Shown in pieces: positions 1 to 9,627 of a DNA stretch of 54,589 nt. The number at the start of each line of letters is the position of its first letter. The first letter of the stretch is position 1. The notes under the pieces were generated by a model. That model saw only the letters and a program-made list of their open reading frames with translations. It searched no databases and was not told the DNA's origin. This DNA comes from Lachnospiraceae bacterium (lineage in GTDB: Bacteria; Bacillota; Clostridia; Lachnospirales; Lachnospiraceae), in NCBI GenBank assembly GCA_017456585.1, contig JAFTJD010000047.1, positions 1 through 54,589 of the forward strand, written 5' to 3'. Made by a program: the position numbers and the translations under genes.

Positions 1-131
1 ACATAGTTCTGTCTATTTGTGCTACCTCAAAAGAATATTTATTTTGTAATAAGGCATACCAGCCATAGGTAACTATAGGTTTGGTGTGTCTTTTTAATTA
101 TACCGAGAACATTGATGAGTGGAGGATTATT

Positions 132-3100
132 ATGAAACATTGGAGGAAAGAGTTAAAGCGGATAGCTGCAGTAGCACTTGCTGTGATGATGGTTGGCACA
201 ACAGTGGATATATCTGCTTTGACTGTATTAGCAGCAGAAGAAATGACGGAGGTTACTTGTAATCATGTGTGCGACGAAGCCTGTGGCGGTACAGAAGCCG
301 TAACCGGAAGTGCAATAACCGGATGTACGCATATACATGACGAGGAGTGCGGATATGAGGAGGAGAAAGAAGATGCTATATGCACCTGCGAAACCGAGGA
401 CCCGGCATTCCACGCAACTAACTGTCCGGCATATATCGCACCGGAAAATCCGCAGTGTTACTGCGCAGAAAAATGTACAGAGGACACCTTAAATATATGG
501 TGTGATGTTTGTGGTGTACAGGGAGTAAGTGCGTGTCAGGGTACGGATACAGCGGTTGCTTATGCGGCACCTGAACCTTATGACGGTGTTCCTGTTACAC
601 CACAGAAGATTACTTCATCGAACTATCGCACTTTTGGCTTGACAGAGTCAAATTGGGAACAGTATAACGGCTATTACGCTATCAGAAATGCAAAAGAACT
701 TTATGGTTTTGCGGAAATAATAAATGACTATAATTTAGCAAAATATACAAAAGCCGTACTGCTGAGTGATATTGTAGTAAACGAAACTGTATCTGAAAGC
801 GGAGCTACATACAGTTGGACCCCTATCGGCGGAGATGTCTATTTTAGTGGCGAATTTGATGGTAATGGTCATTCCATAAGCGGATTATATTGTAATACTC
901 CGGACGAAAGCAATGTTGGTCTGTTTGGTCATACTGGTGTGGCAATTATACGGAATGTAACTCTTGAAAATTCATATTTATGTGGTAATACAATAGTTGG
1001 TGGTATAGTGGGACGTTTGTCCAGTGCTACTTTGACAAACTGTAAGGTGGATTCAGATGTAACCATTGTTGCAACTTCTTCGGATGAAGCGGTTAATGTC
1101 GGCGGTATGTTTGGTAAAGCGGATATAGTGAGTATACAACACGGTATGTGCAATTTTACAAACTGTACCAGCTTAGCAACGGTAAAAGCTCCAAATGTTC
1201 CAAAAAGAAGTAGCGGTTACTATGAGGCTAGTATGGGTGCTTTTTGCGGCTACGCTGATTATGAATATTGTGAACAGACTGCAGGTACTAACTGTTTTTA
1301 TGTTCCGAATAGTGTAACAGGAGCTGACGGCACTTCTGATAGAGGTGCAGGCAAGGATGATGTAATCAATGAAAGACTCGCTACTATAACCATAGATAAT
1401 AATGGTGAAATTACCGACACGCATACCCACGTGAGTGCAACACACAGCAGGATAGAGCCTACCTGTTATTCAACAGGTCTTACAGAGTACAGTTATTGTA
1501 TTATTTGTGGAGAAATATTAAGCGGTACAAACGAAGAGATACCTACTGTTGACCACGAATATTCAGATGCAACCTGTAAAGTACCTAAAACCTGTGTATA
1601 TTGCGGCGTGACAACAGGCGAAACAATAGATCATATATATAGCGACGCTACCTGTACTACTCCGCCTACCTGCAATATGTGTGGTCTTAAAAATGGTTCC
1701 GTAAACCCTGATAATCATACAACAGATGAAACCCAGTTGGGAATAGTAAGTAGTAACAGACGATACCACGCTTATGTTTATAAATGCTGTGGAGCAGTTC
1801 AATCAAATGAAGAATTGCATAAGGATTTTATGGAGAATGGCGTATGTAGTAAATGCTCGTATGTATGCGAACACCTTTCTATAACTGATGGAAAATGTGA
1901 TGATTGCGGTATTGAGGGTGACACAGCTTATGTAAATCGTTATTGGGACGCTGTTAATAAAATAGTAATAACAAACGATTATGCATTAGTAGGTAATGTA
2001 ACCGAAATAACCTCCTCAACAACTGCACTTTCAGAGGGATGGTATATAGTTAAGGGTGAAGTAACCAACAGTAACAGGCTTACCGTTTCGGGTACTGTTA
2101 ACCTTATCCTTGCAGACGGTTGTACTCTTAATGTGGCAAATGGCATATGTGTTCCGGAAGGGACAACACTTAATATTTACGGACAAATTCAAGGTACAGG
2201 CAAACTTGTTGCGTCTAATGAATCAGAAGCGGATAACGCTGCTATCGGCGGAAATCAGAAGGAAAATGCTGGTAGTATTGTAATCAATGGTGGAGTGGTT
2301 GAGGCTACTAGTGGTATTGGTTCAACGGGTGCGGGAGCAGCGATCGGAGGAGGTTACAACGTTAGGGCTACTGATGTCGAGATTAACGGTGGTGTAGTGA
2401 AAGCATCTGGCACATATCGATACTCAGCAACGATTGGTATGGGTGATTACGGTGTAAACGGCGCTCATTCAGTAACAATACACGGTGGAACAATCACAGC
2501 AAGTGCAACACAATATGCAATAGGTAGTGGTCATCCAGATAATAATTATTGCACAGTTACTGTTGACGGTGGAAATATAAGCGGTACTGTTTGTGGCAAA
2601 ACACTCACAAACACAAGCGGTACATCCGTATCCTGTGTAGAGATTACCCTTAACGGTGCCACAGACGGTATGGTTGTAACGGAATTAGAGGGTATAACAT
2701 ACGGTCTTACGGATGTTAAGACCATTGGTGATAAGCTGTATATATATCTTCCCGACGATACGATGCCGACATCTGTTACAGCAGGTGGTAATACTTATAT
2801 TTGTAATGTAGATGGCACATTTTATCAGGAACATAACTGGGTAGACGCTACTTGCTTTTCACCAAAGCATTGTTCTCGATGCGAAATAACAGAAGGTGAA
2901 GCATCTTCTCATAATTATGAAAATGGAGTTTGTACATATTGTGGTATGGATGAAAACGGAGTATTCCATATTACGACAGCCAACCAGCTTGTAGCTTTCG
3001 CACAGTATGTCGAATTGGGAAACAAAGACGCAGACGCAGTATTAGACGCAGATGTTGATATGACAAATGTGGATTGGACGCCGATTTGTCAGACAGTATC

Positions 3101-6100
3101 TTTCCACGATACCGTAGCAACCGATACAGGATACACAGGAACATTTGACGGTAACGGTCATACTATTTCATATCTTACCGTAACAGGCATATCGGGTGGT
3201 ACATATTCGTATGGTCTTTTTGGTACGGTAAGCGGTACAGTTGAAAACCTCGGTATGGTGAACTACACCTATACTATGGGTAGTGCAACTGACGCAAGAG
3301 CCGGCTCTATTGCAGGTCAGGTATTGACAGATGGTACTATCACAAACTGTTATTCCGTAGGACATACCGTTACAACTAATAGCAATATTGCAGGTGGTAT
3401 TGCAGGATGTAATTACGGCGGTACAATCAGCAACTGCTATGCACTTAATGGTAGTGTTTCGGGATATGCTTCGGGAGATTACATCCGTTGGGGCGGTGTA
3501 GTTGGTGACAGTAAGAAAGATGATGGTGCATCTGATCAAGCTCAAACCTATGGTACTGTTTCATATTGTTATACTGATGATACACAAGTAGTAAGTTCAC
3601 AGAATGATAGTGGTAGCATTATAAATTGTGCAGTAAAGGGCGATACTGCTTTTGAAAGCGGTGAGATTACATATCTCTTAAATGGTTCTTCAAGCGAAAA
3701 TGTGACTTGGTATCAGATATTGGGAACCGATACCCATCCCGTGCTTGATAAAGAACGTAGAGAACGCGGTACGGTATATTCTGTACTCAAGTGTGATGAA
3801 GAAACACAGGTTTATCGTAATGTAAATGAAAATGAACCGCATACAGATAATAATAGTGATGGCATGTGTGATGTATGTGGTGGAAATGCACATACACACG
3901 AATGGACTTATACTGCAAACGACGATACAATCACAGCAGAATGTGGTGCTGCTGATTGTCCTTTAAACGGAGCAGCAAAAACAATCGTAATTTCTGCATT
4001 AGATAAGACCTATGACGGCACAGCGGTAGTGGCAACTGTTGAAAATAATGTTGACACAACGGATTACAGTTCATCAATCGTGTATAGGGATAGTAGGGGG
4101 GCAGAAGTTAATGAGGCAGTAAATGCAGGAAGATATACTGCAAACCTTACGGTTGGAGGCAAAACTGCAAAAGTAGAGTTTACGATTTCACCAAAGCCTA
4201 TTACAGTAAAAGCAGATAACACAAGCAAGACCTACGGCGAAAATGACACCACACTTACTTACAATGTACCAAGCGGTCTTGTAATTGGCGAAACTCTCAT
4301 AGGTGCACTTACCCGTGAACCGGGTGAAAATGTAGGAACTTATGCAATAACACAGGGTACTCTCACAAACCCGAATTATGATATTACTTTTGTTGAGGGT
4401 ACATTTACAATCAACAAGGCAACTCCTGTTTCACTTGAAACTCCCGAAGCGACAGCTATCACATACGGAGACGCACTTTCCTCATCTGTATTAGATGACA
4501 GCTCTTGGGCTTGGTTAAACGGAACGATAGTTCCTGACGCATATACCGACTGCATTGCATATATCGAGGTTGACGACATCAACTACGATTACACAGGTGT
4601 TAACGGCTATGACTCCTCTAATCACAGGGTTGTGAGAGATATTGTTGTAATAATAAATAGGGCAACTCTTACAATTACTGCAAAGAGCTACACAATAAAG
4701 GTCGGTGAGGTACTCCCTACATACGAATACATAGTAACAGGTCTTGTTGATGGTGATACTCTCCCTGTTGATGTTTCTCTCTCATGCTCTGCGACAGACA
4801 ACAACGCAGTAGGCACTTACACCATTACCATATCGGGTGAAGTATCGGATAATATACTTGCAAGTCATTATGTAATCAATTTTGTAAATGGTACGCTGAA
4901 CGTTTGCAACAAGGAGACGCAGACAATTACAGCATACGATATTATTCTTACCTATGGCGAAACAGAAAACATCGGTGCTACAACTAGCGGCAACGGTGAT
5001 ATCACCTATTCAACTACATCTGATGTTATCAGCGTGGCAGCAGACGGAACAATAACAGTTCTGAAAGCGGGTACGGCAACAGTAACTATCAATGCTGCTG
5101 AAACTGCCGATTATGCAGCGGCTGCAAAGACTATTTCTGTAACTGTAAACAAAGCAGAAAATGCACCTAATATGCCGGGTACTTCTATGAATGTACCTTA
5201 TAGCACTAAAACTGTAAGTGAGGTAACTTTACCGACAGGCTGGGTATGGCAGGATGCAGATAAAAATACATCTCTTGAGGTTGGAGTAGTAACAAATGCT
5301 ACTGCTGTATATACAGGAGCAGACAAGGGTAACTATGAGAATGAAAGTGTAATGGTTGCAATTACCCGTTCAGATTGCGAGCATACCAATACAGAGGTAA
5401 GAGGGGTAAAAGCTGCGACTTGTAAAGAGATAGGTTACACCGGAGATACTTATTGTAAGTCCTGTGAAGCGTTGCTGTCCGGCGGACAGACAATTTCGGC
5501 AACGGGACATGATTATAGTTCGACAGTTACGAAAGAAGCTACTACGACAAGTGAGGGTGTAAGAACCTATACCTGTGATAACTGTGGAGACAGCTATACG
5601 GAGAGTATACCGAAGTTACCTATGCAGGATCCCGAACCGGAACCTACACAGGAAGAACTGGATGAGGCGCACCGTAAAATGATTGAGAGATTTTACTGGA
5701 ACGGAAATCCTGGTTGGAAGATGGTGAACGGTGAGTGGTACATGTTTGACGAATTTGGTTCATTGAGACTCGGATGGATACAGACTGCAGATGGAAAATG
5801 GTATTATATGAACAATGACGGTACGATGGCAACAGGTTGGACACAGTCACCTGCTTCAATGCTTTGGTATTACATGGATTTGAAAGACGGTTATATGCTT
5901 TCTGATGGATGGTTGTGTGACCCTGAATCAAATCGTTGGTATTATCTTGACCCTAACGGTGCAATGTGCACAGGCTGGTTGCTCTTGGAGAATGGTTGGT
6001 ATCTTTTTGATGAAAATGGAGCGATGTGTACCGGTTGGAACTTTGTTAAGGGGCACTGGTATCTCCTTGGCAGTGACGGATTAATGCGTACAGGCTGGCA

Positions 6101-6209
6101 GACTGTCAGTGGCAAGGAATACTACATGGTAGAGACGGGTGAATGCCTCCTTAACACTACCACACCCGATGGACACAAGGTTGATGAGGACGGAGCTAAA
6201 ATCAAATAG
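132..6209 (+). CDS. Large secreted surface protein with MBG and choline-binding-type repeats
   Basis: The start at 132 is preferred over an in-frame start at 81 because GGAGGA lies just upstream and a signal peptide begins there (KRIAAVALAVMMVG, cleavage near LAA/EE, residue 35). Domains in order: Cys/His-rich segment (about 40-145, CTHIHDEECGY); GLUG-like repeats (about 223-405 and 943-1157); paired CxxC/His motifs of the type ATCxxPxTCxxCG (about 475-525, again near 1750-1830); a beta-helix-like stretch of VINGG repeats (about 673-840); MBG domains (about 1277-1590, TYGENDTTLTYNV); a Big_2-like domain (about 1600-1673); and about seven GW-containing cell-wall-binding repeats at the C-terminus (about 1853-2000). 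No LPXTG motif is seen, so anchoring is probably non-covalent. An adhesin or structural role is inference. The gene is monocistronic and followed by a terminator. Confidence 0.88.
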   Translation: MKHWRKELKRIAAVALAVMMVGTTVDISALTVLAAEEMTEVTCNHVCDEACGGTEAVTGSAITGCTHIHDEECGYEEEKEDAICTCETEDPAFHATNCPAYIAPENPQCYCAEKCTEDTLNIWCDVCGVQGVSACQGTDTAVAYAAPEPYDGVPVTPQKITSSNYRTFGLTESNWEQYNGYYAIRNAKELYGFAEIINDYNLAKYTKAVLLSDIVVNETVSESGATYSWTPIGGDVYFSGEFDGNGHSISGLYCNTPDESNVGLFGHTGVAIIRNVTLENSYLCGNTIVGGIVGRLSSATLTNCKVDSDVTIVATSSDEAVNVGGMFGKADIVSIQHGMCNFTNCTSLATVKAPNVPKRSSGYYEASMGAFCGYADYEYCEQTAGTNCFYVPNSVTGADGTSDRGAGKDDVINERLATITIDNNGEITDTHTHVSATHSRIEPTCYSTGLTEYSYCIICGEILSGTNEEIPTVDHEYSDATCKVPKTCVYCGVTTGETIDHIYSDATCTTPPTCNMCGLKNGSVNPDNHTTDETQLGIVSSNRRYHAYVYKCCGAVQSNEELHKDFMENGVCSKCSYVCEHLSITDGKCDDCGIEGDTAYVNRYWDAVNKIVITNDYALVGNVTEITSSTTALSEGWYIVKGEVTNSNRLTVSGTVNLILADGCTLNVANGICVPEGTTLNIYGQIQGTGKLVASNESEADNAAIGGNQKENAGSIVINGGVVEATSGIGSTGAGAAIGGGYNVRATDVEINGGVVKASGTYRYSATIGMGDYGVNGAHSVTIHGGTITASATQYAIGSGHPDNNYCTVTVDGGNISGTVCGKTLTNTSGTSVSCVEITLNGATDGMVVTELEGITYGLTDVKTIGDKLYIYLPDDTMPTSVTAGGNTYICNVDGTFYQEHNWVDATCFSPKHCSRCEITEGEASSHNYENGVCTYCGMDENGVFHITTANQLVAFAQYVELGNKDADAVLDADVDMTNVDWTPICQTVSFHDTVATDTGYTGTFDGNGHTISYLTVTGISGGTYSYGLFGTVSGTVENLGMVNYTYTMGSATDARAGSIAGQVLTDGTITNCYSVGHTVTTNSNIAGGIAGCNYGGTISNCYALNGSVSGYASGDYIRWGGVVGDSKKDDGASDQAQTYGTVSYCYTDDTQVVSSQNDSGSIINCAVKGDTAFESGEITYLLNGSSSENVTWYQILGTDTHPVLDKERRERGTVYSVLKCDEETQVYRNVNENEPHTDNNSDGMCDVCGGNAHTHEWTYTANDDTITAECGAADCPLNGAAKTIVISALDKTYDGTAVVATVENNVDTTDYSSSIVYRDSRGAEVNEAVNAGRYTANLTVGGKTAKVEFTISPKPITVKADNTSKTYGENDTTLTYNVPSGLVIGETLIGALTREPGENVGTYAITQGTLTNPNYDITFVEGTFTINKATPVSLETPEATAITYGDALSSSVLDDSSWAWLNGTIVPDAYTDCIAYIEVDDINYDYTGVNGYDSSNHRVVRDIVVIINRATLTITAKSYTIKVGEVLPTYEYIVTGLVDGDTLPVDVSLSCSATDNNAVGTYTITISGEVSDNILASHYVINFVNGTLNVCNKETQTITAYDIILTYGETENIGATTSGNGDITYSTTSDVISVAADGTITVLKAGTATVTINAAETADYAAAAKTISVTVNKAENAPNMPGTSMNVPYSTKTVSEVTLPTGWVWQDADKNTSLEVGVVTNATAVYTGADKGNYENESVMVAITRSDCEHTNTEVRGVKAATCKEIGYTGDTYCKSCEALLSGGQTISATGHDYSSTVTKEATTTSEGVRTYTCDNCGDSYTESIPKLPMQDPEPEPTQEELDEAHRKMIERFYWNGNPGWKMVNGEWYMFDEFGSLRLGWIQTADGKWYYMNNDGTMATGWTQSPASMLWYYMDLKDGYMLSDGWLCDPESNRWYYLDPNGAMCTGWLLLENGWYLFDENGAMCTGWNFVKGHWYLLGSDGLMRTGWQTVSGKEYYMVETGECLLNTTTPDGHKVDEDGAKIK

Positions 6210-6222
6210 AGTATAATAGTTT

Positions 6223-6252
6223 ACAGGCTGTGCTTAGGCACGGCCTGTTTTT
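6223..6252 (+). terminator. Rho-independent terminator after the surface protein
   Basis: An 11-bp stem (ACAGGCTGTGC with GCACGGCCTGT, one G-T pair) and a TTAG loop run into TTTTT, 14 bases after the stop codon. Confidence 0.85.
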
Positions 6253-6269
6253 ATTCTCATGGCAACCTA

Positions 6270-6364
6270 ATGATTAAGAATAATACGAATGACACTTATC
6301 AGTTGATGGTGCATGTGGGTGAGGAATACTTGGAGGGCGAATGGAGAGTTGCAAAGAACAATTG
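6270..6364 (+). pseudogene. Remnant of a VanW-like C-terminus
   Basis: A 31-codon open frame reads GNLMIKNNTNDTYQL (beginning slightly upstream of the ATG), then VHVGEEYLEGEWR, then stop. From memory this resembles the end of VanW-family proteins, where an 'RNxTxxxxQL...V...L.GE.R' pattern closes the domain. Nothing upstream in this frame continues the domain; it runs into the preceding terminator. I read it as the 3' relic of a deleted gene. There is no ribosome-binding site, so expression is unlikely. Family assignment is moderately confident only. Confidence 0.45.
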
Positions 6365-6383
6365 AATTGGCTGGAATGATAAT

Positions 6384-6408
6384 GGGCGGTATCTAAAGGA
6401 TACCGCCC
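6384..6408. terminator. Hairpin terminator between convergent transcripts
   Basis: A perfect 10-bp stem (GGGCGGTATC / GATACCGCCC) with a 5-nt loop lies between the VanW-like relic and the minus-strand isomerase gene. The U-tracts on both sides are weak. Confidence 0.65.
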
Positions 6409-6450
6409 ACTTTATTGATAAACACTCAGAATCCGGATAATATATTGCAA

Positions 6451-7089
6451 TTAGCCTACGATTGCCTTTACTGCTTCTGCAAGCTTATCGCACTTGCAAT
6501 CTCTGAAGAAGTACTCCTTGAACTTCTCGCCGCTAACTGCGCCCTTTAATAACTCCTGATCAAGGTTCTTTAAAATTGTTACCATATCTACATGAGTAAC
6601 CTTCTTAACTTCGTCAAGAATCTTCTTATTTCTCTGCTCAGGAACTACTCTTTCCTTTGGATAGCCGCCGCCACCCGGTGCACAGAATAATTTCTCGAAG
6701 ATGTACTGTAAGTTAAGCTCGCCGCCCCATCCGAAGTTCTCTGCAAATGGAAGAGCGATTGCATTACCGTCATTTACCTGTGAGAAAAGGTAAGCGTCAA
6801 GTGGTGATTCAACATGTCCGCAAAGTACACTTGGGAAAGAGTTACATGCGAGCATTGCACCTTCACCTGTACCACAACCTGTGATAACAAAATCTGCTGC
6901 GCCTGAATTAATAAGAATTGCAGTAAGAATACCTACCTGTACATAAGTGAGCTGTGCTGCATCATCTGCAGCATACATACCATAATTAACAACCTCATGT
7001 CCCATTGGCTCTACAACGCTTTTCAATGTATTATAAATCATTTCGTTCTTAGCAGCCTGGCTGTTTTCATTAATTAATGCTATTTTCAT
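6451..7089 (-). CDS. RpiB/LacA/LacB-family sugar-phosphate isomerase-like protein
   Basis: The N-terminus MKIALINENSQAAKN and the glycine-rich GCGTGEGAMLACN with AENFGWGGELNL fit the RpiB/LacA/LacB fold, whose members isomerise ribose-5-phosphate or galactose-6-phosphate in the cytoplasm. At 212 residues it is longer than classical RpiB (about 150), with a C-terminal extension of about 60 residues after FCAPGGGGYPKE. It therefore belongs to a longer subgroup whose substrate I cannot name. GGAGACG precedes the start, and a promoter lies at 7134-7162. It is transcribed alone, divergent from the GntR operon. Confidence 0.8.
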   Translation of the reverse strand: MKIALINENSQAAKNEMIYNTLKSVVEPMGHEVVNYGMYAADDAAQLTYVQVGILTAILINSGAADFVITGCGTGEGAMLACNSFPSVLCGHVESPLDAYLFSQVNDGNAIALPFAENFGWGGELNLQYIFEKLFCAPGGGGYPKERVVPEQRNKKILDEVKKVTHVDMVTILKNLDQELLKGAVSGEKFKEYFFRDCKCDKLAEAVKAIVG

Positions 7090-7133
7090 AATGTCGTCTC
7101 CTTTTATTCTATAGTATAAATATCATCTTTTTT

Positions 7134-7162
7134 ATTATAAAGCAATTTCGGGAATTTTTCAA
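7134..7162 (-). promoter_or_regulatory. Sigma-A promoter for the isomerase gene
   Basis: On the minus strand TTGAAA and TATAAT are separated by exactly 17 bp, about 45 bp upstream of the start codon. Confidence 0.75.
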
Positions 7163-7199
7163 GCATACAGCTAATATGTCAGGAGATTAAAAAAACCTA

Positions 7200-7228
7200 T
7201 TGACACCAAACTGTATTAATTATATAAT
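7200..7228 (+). promoter_or_regulatory. Sigma-A promoter of the GntR/ABC operon
   Basis: TTGACA (7200-7205) and TATAAT (7223-7228) are perfect consensus hexamers with a 17-bp spacer. The -10 lies inside the first operator (7210-7233). Confidence 0.9.
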
Positions 7229-7233
7229 ACGGT
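7210..7233. promoter_or_regulatory. Operator 1 of the GntR regulator
   Basis: A 24-bp imperfect dyad begins ACTGTATTA and ends ATACGGT. It covers the spacer and -10 of the promoter. An almost identical copy follows 31 bp downstream. Confidence 0.75.
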
Positions 7234-7240
7234 TAAGAAA

Positions 7241-7264
7241 ACTGTATTACATAATTGATACGGT
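7241..7264. promoter_or_regulatory. Operator 2 of the GntR regulator
   Basis: The same 24-bp design, ACTGTATTA...ATACGGT with a different centre, ends at the start of the ribosome-binding site of the GntR gene. The 31-bp phase from operator 1 is about three helical turns, suggesting binding on one DNA face. Confidence 0.75.
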
Positions 7265-7275
7265 GAGGTGAATAT

Positions 7276-7668
7276 ATGATTTCATTTGAAGAATTTGTTT
7301 TAGAAGATGATGGGCCGATTTATTTGCAGATAATTAAATATATAAAGCAGGGGATTGCTGCTGGTACAATTGGTAATCAGGAGGAGGTGCCGTCAAGAAG
7401 AGCACTTTCAGCACTTCTCGGAGTTAATCCGAATACTATTCAGAAAGCATATCATATGCTTGAGGAAGAGGGGATTATTGTATCAAGGTCGGGAGCGAAG
7501 AGCTTCACTTCCGTAGATGATGATGCGATAGCACGAATCAGACGAGAGCTTCTGGTAAGCGATACGACTGTCTGGGTTAAGTCGATGAAGCTGCTTGGGG
7601 TGAATAGAGATGATGCATTTGAGCTTGTCAGACAGATATGGAACGATATGGCGGGAGGAGAAGAGTAA
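7276..7668 (+). CDS. GntR-family (YtrA-type) transcriptional regulator
   Basis: The 130-residue protein has an N-terminal winged-helix GntR domain (PIYLQIIKYIKQGIAAG, then VPSRRALSALLGVNPNTIQKAY) and only a short helical tail, as in YtrA-type regulators that control adjacent ABC transporters. The start is preceded by GAGGTG. It is the first gene of an operon with two membrane proteins, an ATPase and an extracytoplasmic protein. Two matching dyads at its promoter imply autorepression of the whole operon. YtrA relatives respond to cell-wall-active antibiotics; the inducer here is unknown. Confidence 0.9.
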   Translation: MISFEEFVLEDDGPIYLQIIKYIKQGIAAGTIGNQEEVPSRRALSALLGVNPNTIQKAYHMLEEEGIIVSRSGAKSFTSVDDDAIARIRRELLVSDTTVWVKSMKLLGVNRDDAFELVRQIWNDMAGGEE

Positions 7669-8369
7669 TGAAGGATATATCAGCGTTAGCGCTTCTTATA
7701 AAAAGTAGTTTGTATAAGATATTAGCCTTGATTGTTGAAATGACAATTATAGAATTTTTTATTTTTTATTATATCATTGATAAGGGGCAGAATTTTGCTG
7801 AATCGGAGCTTATGATTACTAAGGCATATATTCCCTACACATTTTTAGCGATGCTTGCTATAGCATTTATGGTATTGTGTTTTTCTGAAAAAGGGCTGGA
7901 TAAGAAAAGTGGATACACCATTCAAAGAATGAGAATCAGTAAAAAGAGATTTTTTGTTATCAAAACTATATACAATGTTTTTTGCATAGTACTTCTCTTC
8001 GTGGTTCAGACATTGGTTGCCATTGTATTGATAAGAAATCATAATGTGGAGCTTATAAAAGGAGAACATGAATATCAGCAGCTTTTTCTTGCCTTTTACA
8101 GAAATGATTTTCTACATTCGCTTTTTCCGATGGCAGAGGTGTTAAGATGGATAAGAAATGTATTACTTGTTCTTGCGCTCGGCATGCAGGCGGCAGTAAG
8201 TGAAAAGAAAAGTCACGTGGGAGATTTTTGCCTGATAAGCCTTACGGTAAGCTGGTTTTCAATTGGAATGGGAACAAGTGTAATGGACGTATTTTGTTAT
8301 ATTGCATATTTGATAGTTATTGCAGTAGCACTTGTAAGAGTTTTTTCTGATTGGAGTGAGGAAGACTGA
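7668..8369 (+). CDS. Membrane subunit of the GntR-controlled ABC transporter
   Basis: Translation starts at ATG 7668, overlapping the GntR stop codon (TAATG), with GGAGGAG just upstream. The 233-residue product is hydrophobic with about six predicted membrane segments (for example YTFLAMLAIAFMVLCF and VFCIVLLFVVQTLVAIVLI). No named domain is recognised. Overlap with the next gene and position before an ATPase make it the probable permease. The coupling ATPase is encoded at 8857. Confidence 0.78.
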   Translation: MKDISALALLIKSSLYKILALIVEMTIIEFFIFYYIIDKGQNFAESELMITKAYIPYTFLAMLAIAFMVLCFSEKGLDKKSGYTIQRMRISKKRFFVIKTIYNVFCIVLLFVVQTLVAIVLIRNHNVELIKGEHEYQQLFLAFYRNDFLHSLFPMAEVLRWIRNVLLVLALGMQAAVSEKKSHVGDFCLISLTVSWFSIGMGTSVMDVFCYIAYLIVIAVALVRVFSDWSEED

Positions 8370-8842
8370 TGATGGATATGAAGAAATTCTATCCTCCGGG
8401 ATATGAATACAAAAAAGAATGGTCTGCAGTTGGTACAATATTTGCACTTGGAGAGATGCTTGCATTCTGGTTGTTTGCTGAGAATCTTCATTCGGCAAGG
8501 GAAGCTTTGTTTACATGGGTAGTGGGTAAAAAAGAGATAATGGAAGGTGCAGTGGCAGAGCCGTTTATCACACTTGTTCCCGGATATATGATGTTTTTTA
8601 TCCCGGTTGCTATATTTCTAATTGTGATGGTAGTGTATCATTATTTTTATTATTATCAGTATACAAAAAGTATCTATGTAATGCGGAGACTCAGTACGCA
8701 TAGCGTGATGATAAAAAGCTGTGTGGCAGGACCGGTTATCTGCATGATAGTGGGGCTTATTGCCGCAGTATCAATATATTTTCTATATTTCGGGTTATAT
8801 ATGCTTATAATGCCGAATGAATGTATGCCAAGGTTCATGTGA
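8369..8842 (+). CDS. Second small membrane subunit of the ABC transporter
   Basis: The 157-residue product starts within the stop codon of the preceding gene (TGATG) and has three or four membrane spans (GTIFALGEMLAFWLF, MMFFIPVAIFLIVMVVYHYFY and VAGPVICMIVGLIAAVSIYF). No known family is recognised. Its place between a membrane protein and an ATPase suggests it completes the permease. A second ATG three bases downstream could also be used. Confidence 0.72.
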   Translation: MMDMKKFYPPGYEYKKEWSAVGTIFALGEMLAFWLFAENLHSAREALFTWVVGKKEIMEGAVAEPFITLVPGYMMFFIPVAIFLIVMVVYHYFYYYQYTKSIYVMRRLSTHSVMIKSCVAGPVICMIVGLIAAVSIYFLYFGLYMLIMPNECMPRFM

Positions 8843-8856
8843 CGGGAGGATGAATT

Positions 8857-9600
8857 ATGCTTGAGATTAGATCACTTAACAAATACTACAACAGCGAAAA
8901 GGGGAAAGTACATGCTCTTAAGGATATCAACCTTACGATAGGCCACGGGGAGATTATCGGACTTTTCGGAGAGAATGGAGCAGGTAAGACTTCTTTGTTA
9001 AAAAGTATTCTCGGATTTCATTCGTATAAAGGAGAGATACTTCTGGATGGAAAAATAATTGACAGAAGCAATATCGGAAAGCTGTCTTTTGCGACCTGTG
9101 AGCACTCATTTTTCCCGAATTTAAGTCCAAAGGAACATAAGGAGTTTTATCAGATGCATTTTGGAACCTTCAGATTAAAAAGATTCGAGGCACTTATGAA
9201 TTTCTTTGAGCTTCCGATGAATAAGCCTCTTAAGGCATATTCAACAGGACAGAAGAATCAGTTCGAGGTTATAATGGCACTTTGTCAGGGTGCGGAGTAT
9301 ATTCTAATGGATGAGCCGTTCGCGGGGAATGATGTGTTTAACAGAGAGGATTTCTATAAGGTGCTTCTTGGAATTCTTGAGCCTGAAGAGACAATTTTCC
9401 TATCCACGCATTTGATTGAAGAGGTAGAGCATTTTATAAGCCGTGCTGTGTTGCTTAAAAGAGGGCAACTTAGAAGTGATGTGACTACACTTGAGCTTGA
9501 GGATGAGGGCAAGAGTCTCATGGATTATGTGAAGGAAATGTATCATTATCGTGCAGACAGAGTAAGTAAGGCGCTAAAAGAGATGGGCGGGGAGCTTTAA
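8857..9600 (+). CDS. ABC transporter ATP-binding protein
   Basis: The 247-residue nucleotide-binding subunit has Walker A GENGAGKTS (about residues 38-46), a diverged signature YSTGQ in place of LSGGQ, Walker B YILMDEP, and the switch histidine in LSTHLIEE. GGGAGGA precedes the start. It would energise the two membrane proteins encoded immediately upstream. By family and operon structure (GntR first, as in ytr operons) an export or antibiotic-response role is likely; the substrate is unknown. Confidence 0.92.
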   Translation: MLEIRSLNKYYNSEKGKVHALKDINLTIGHGEIIGLFGENGAGKTSLLKSILGFHSYKGEILLDGKIIDRSNIGKLSFATCEHSFFPNLSPKEHKEFYQMHFGTFRLKRFEALMNFFELPMNKPLKAYSTGQKNQFEVIMALCQGAEYILMDEPFAGNDVFNREDFYKVLLGILEPEETIFLSTHLIEEVEHFISRAVLLKRGQLRSDVTTLELEDEGKSLMDYVKEMYHYRADRVSKALKEMGGEL

Positions 9601-9627
9601 TATGAGGCATGGAAAGGATGTGCTGAT

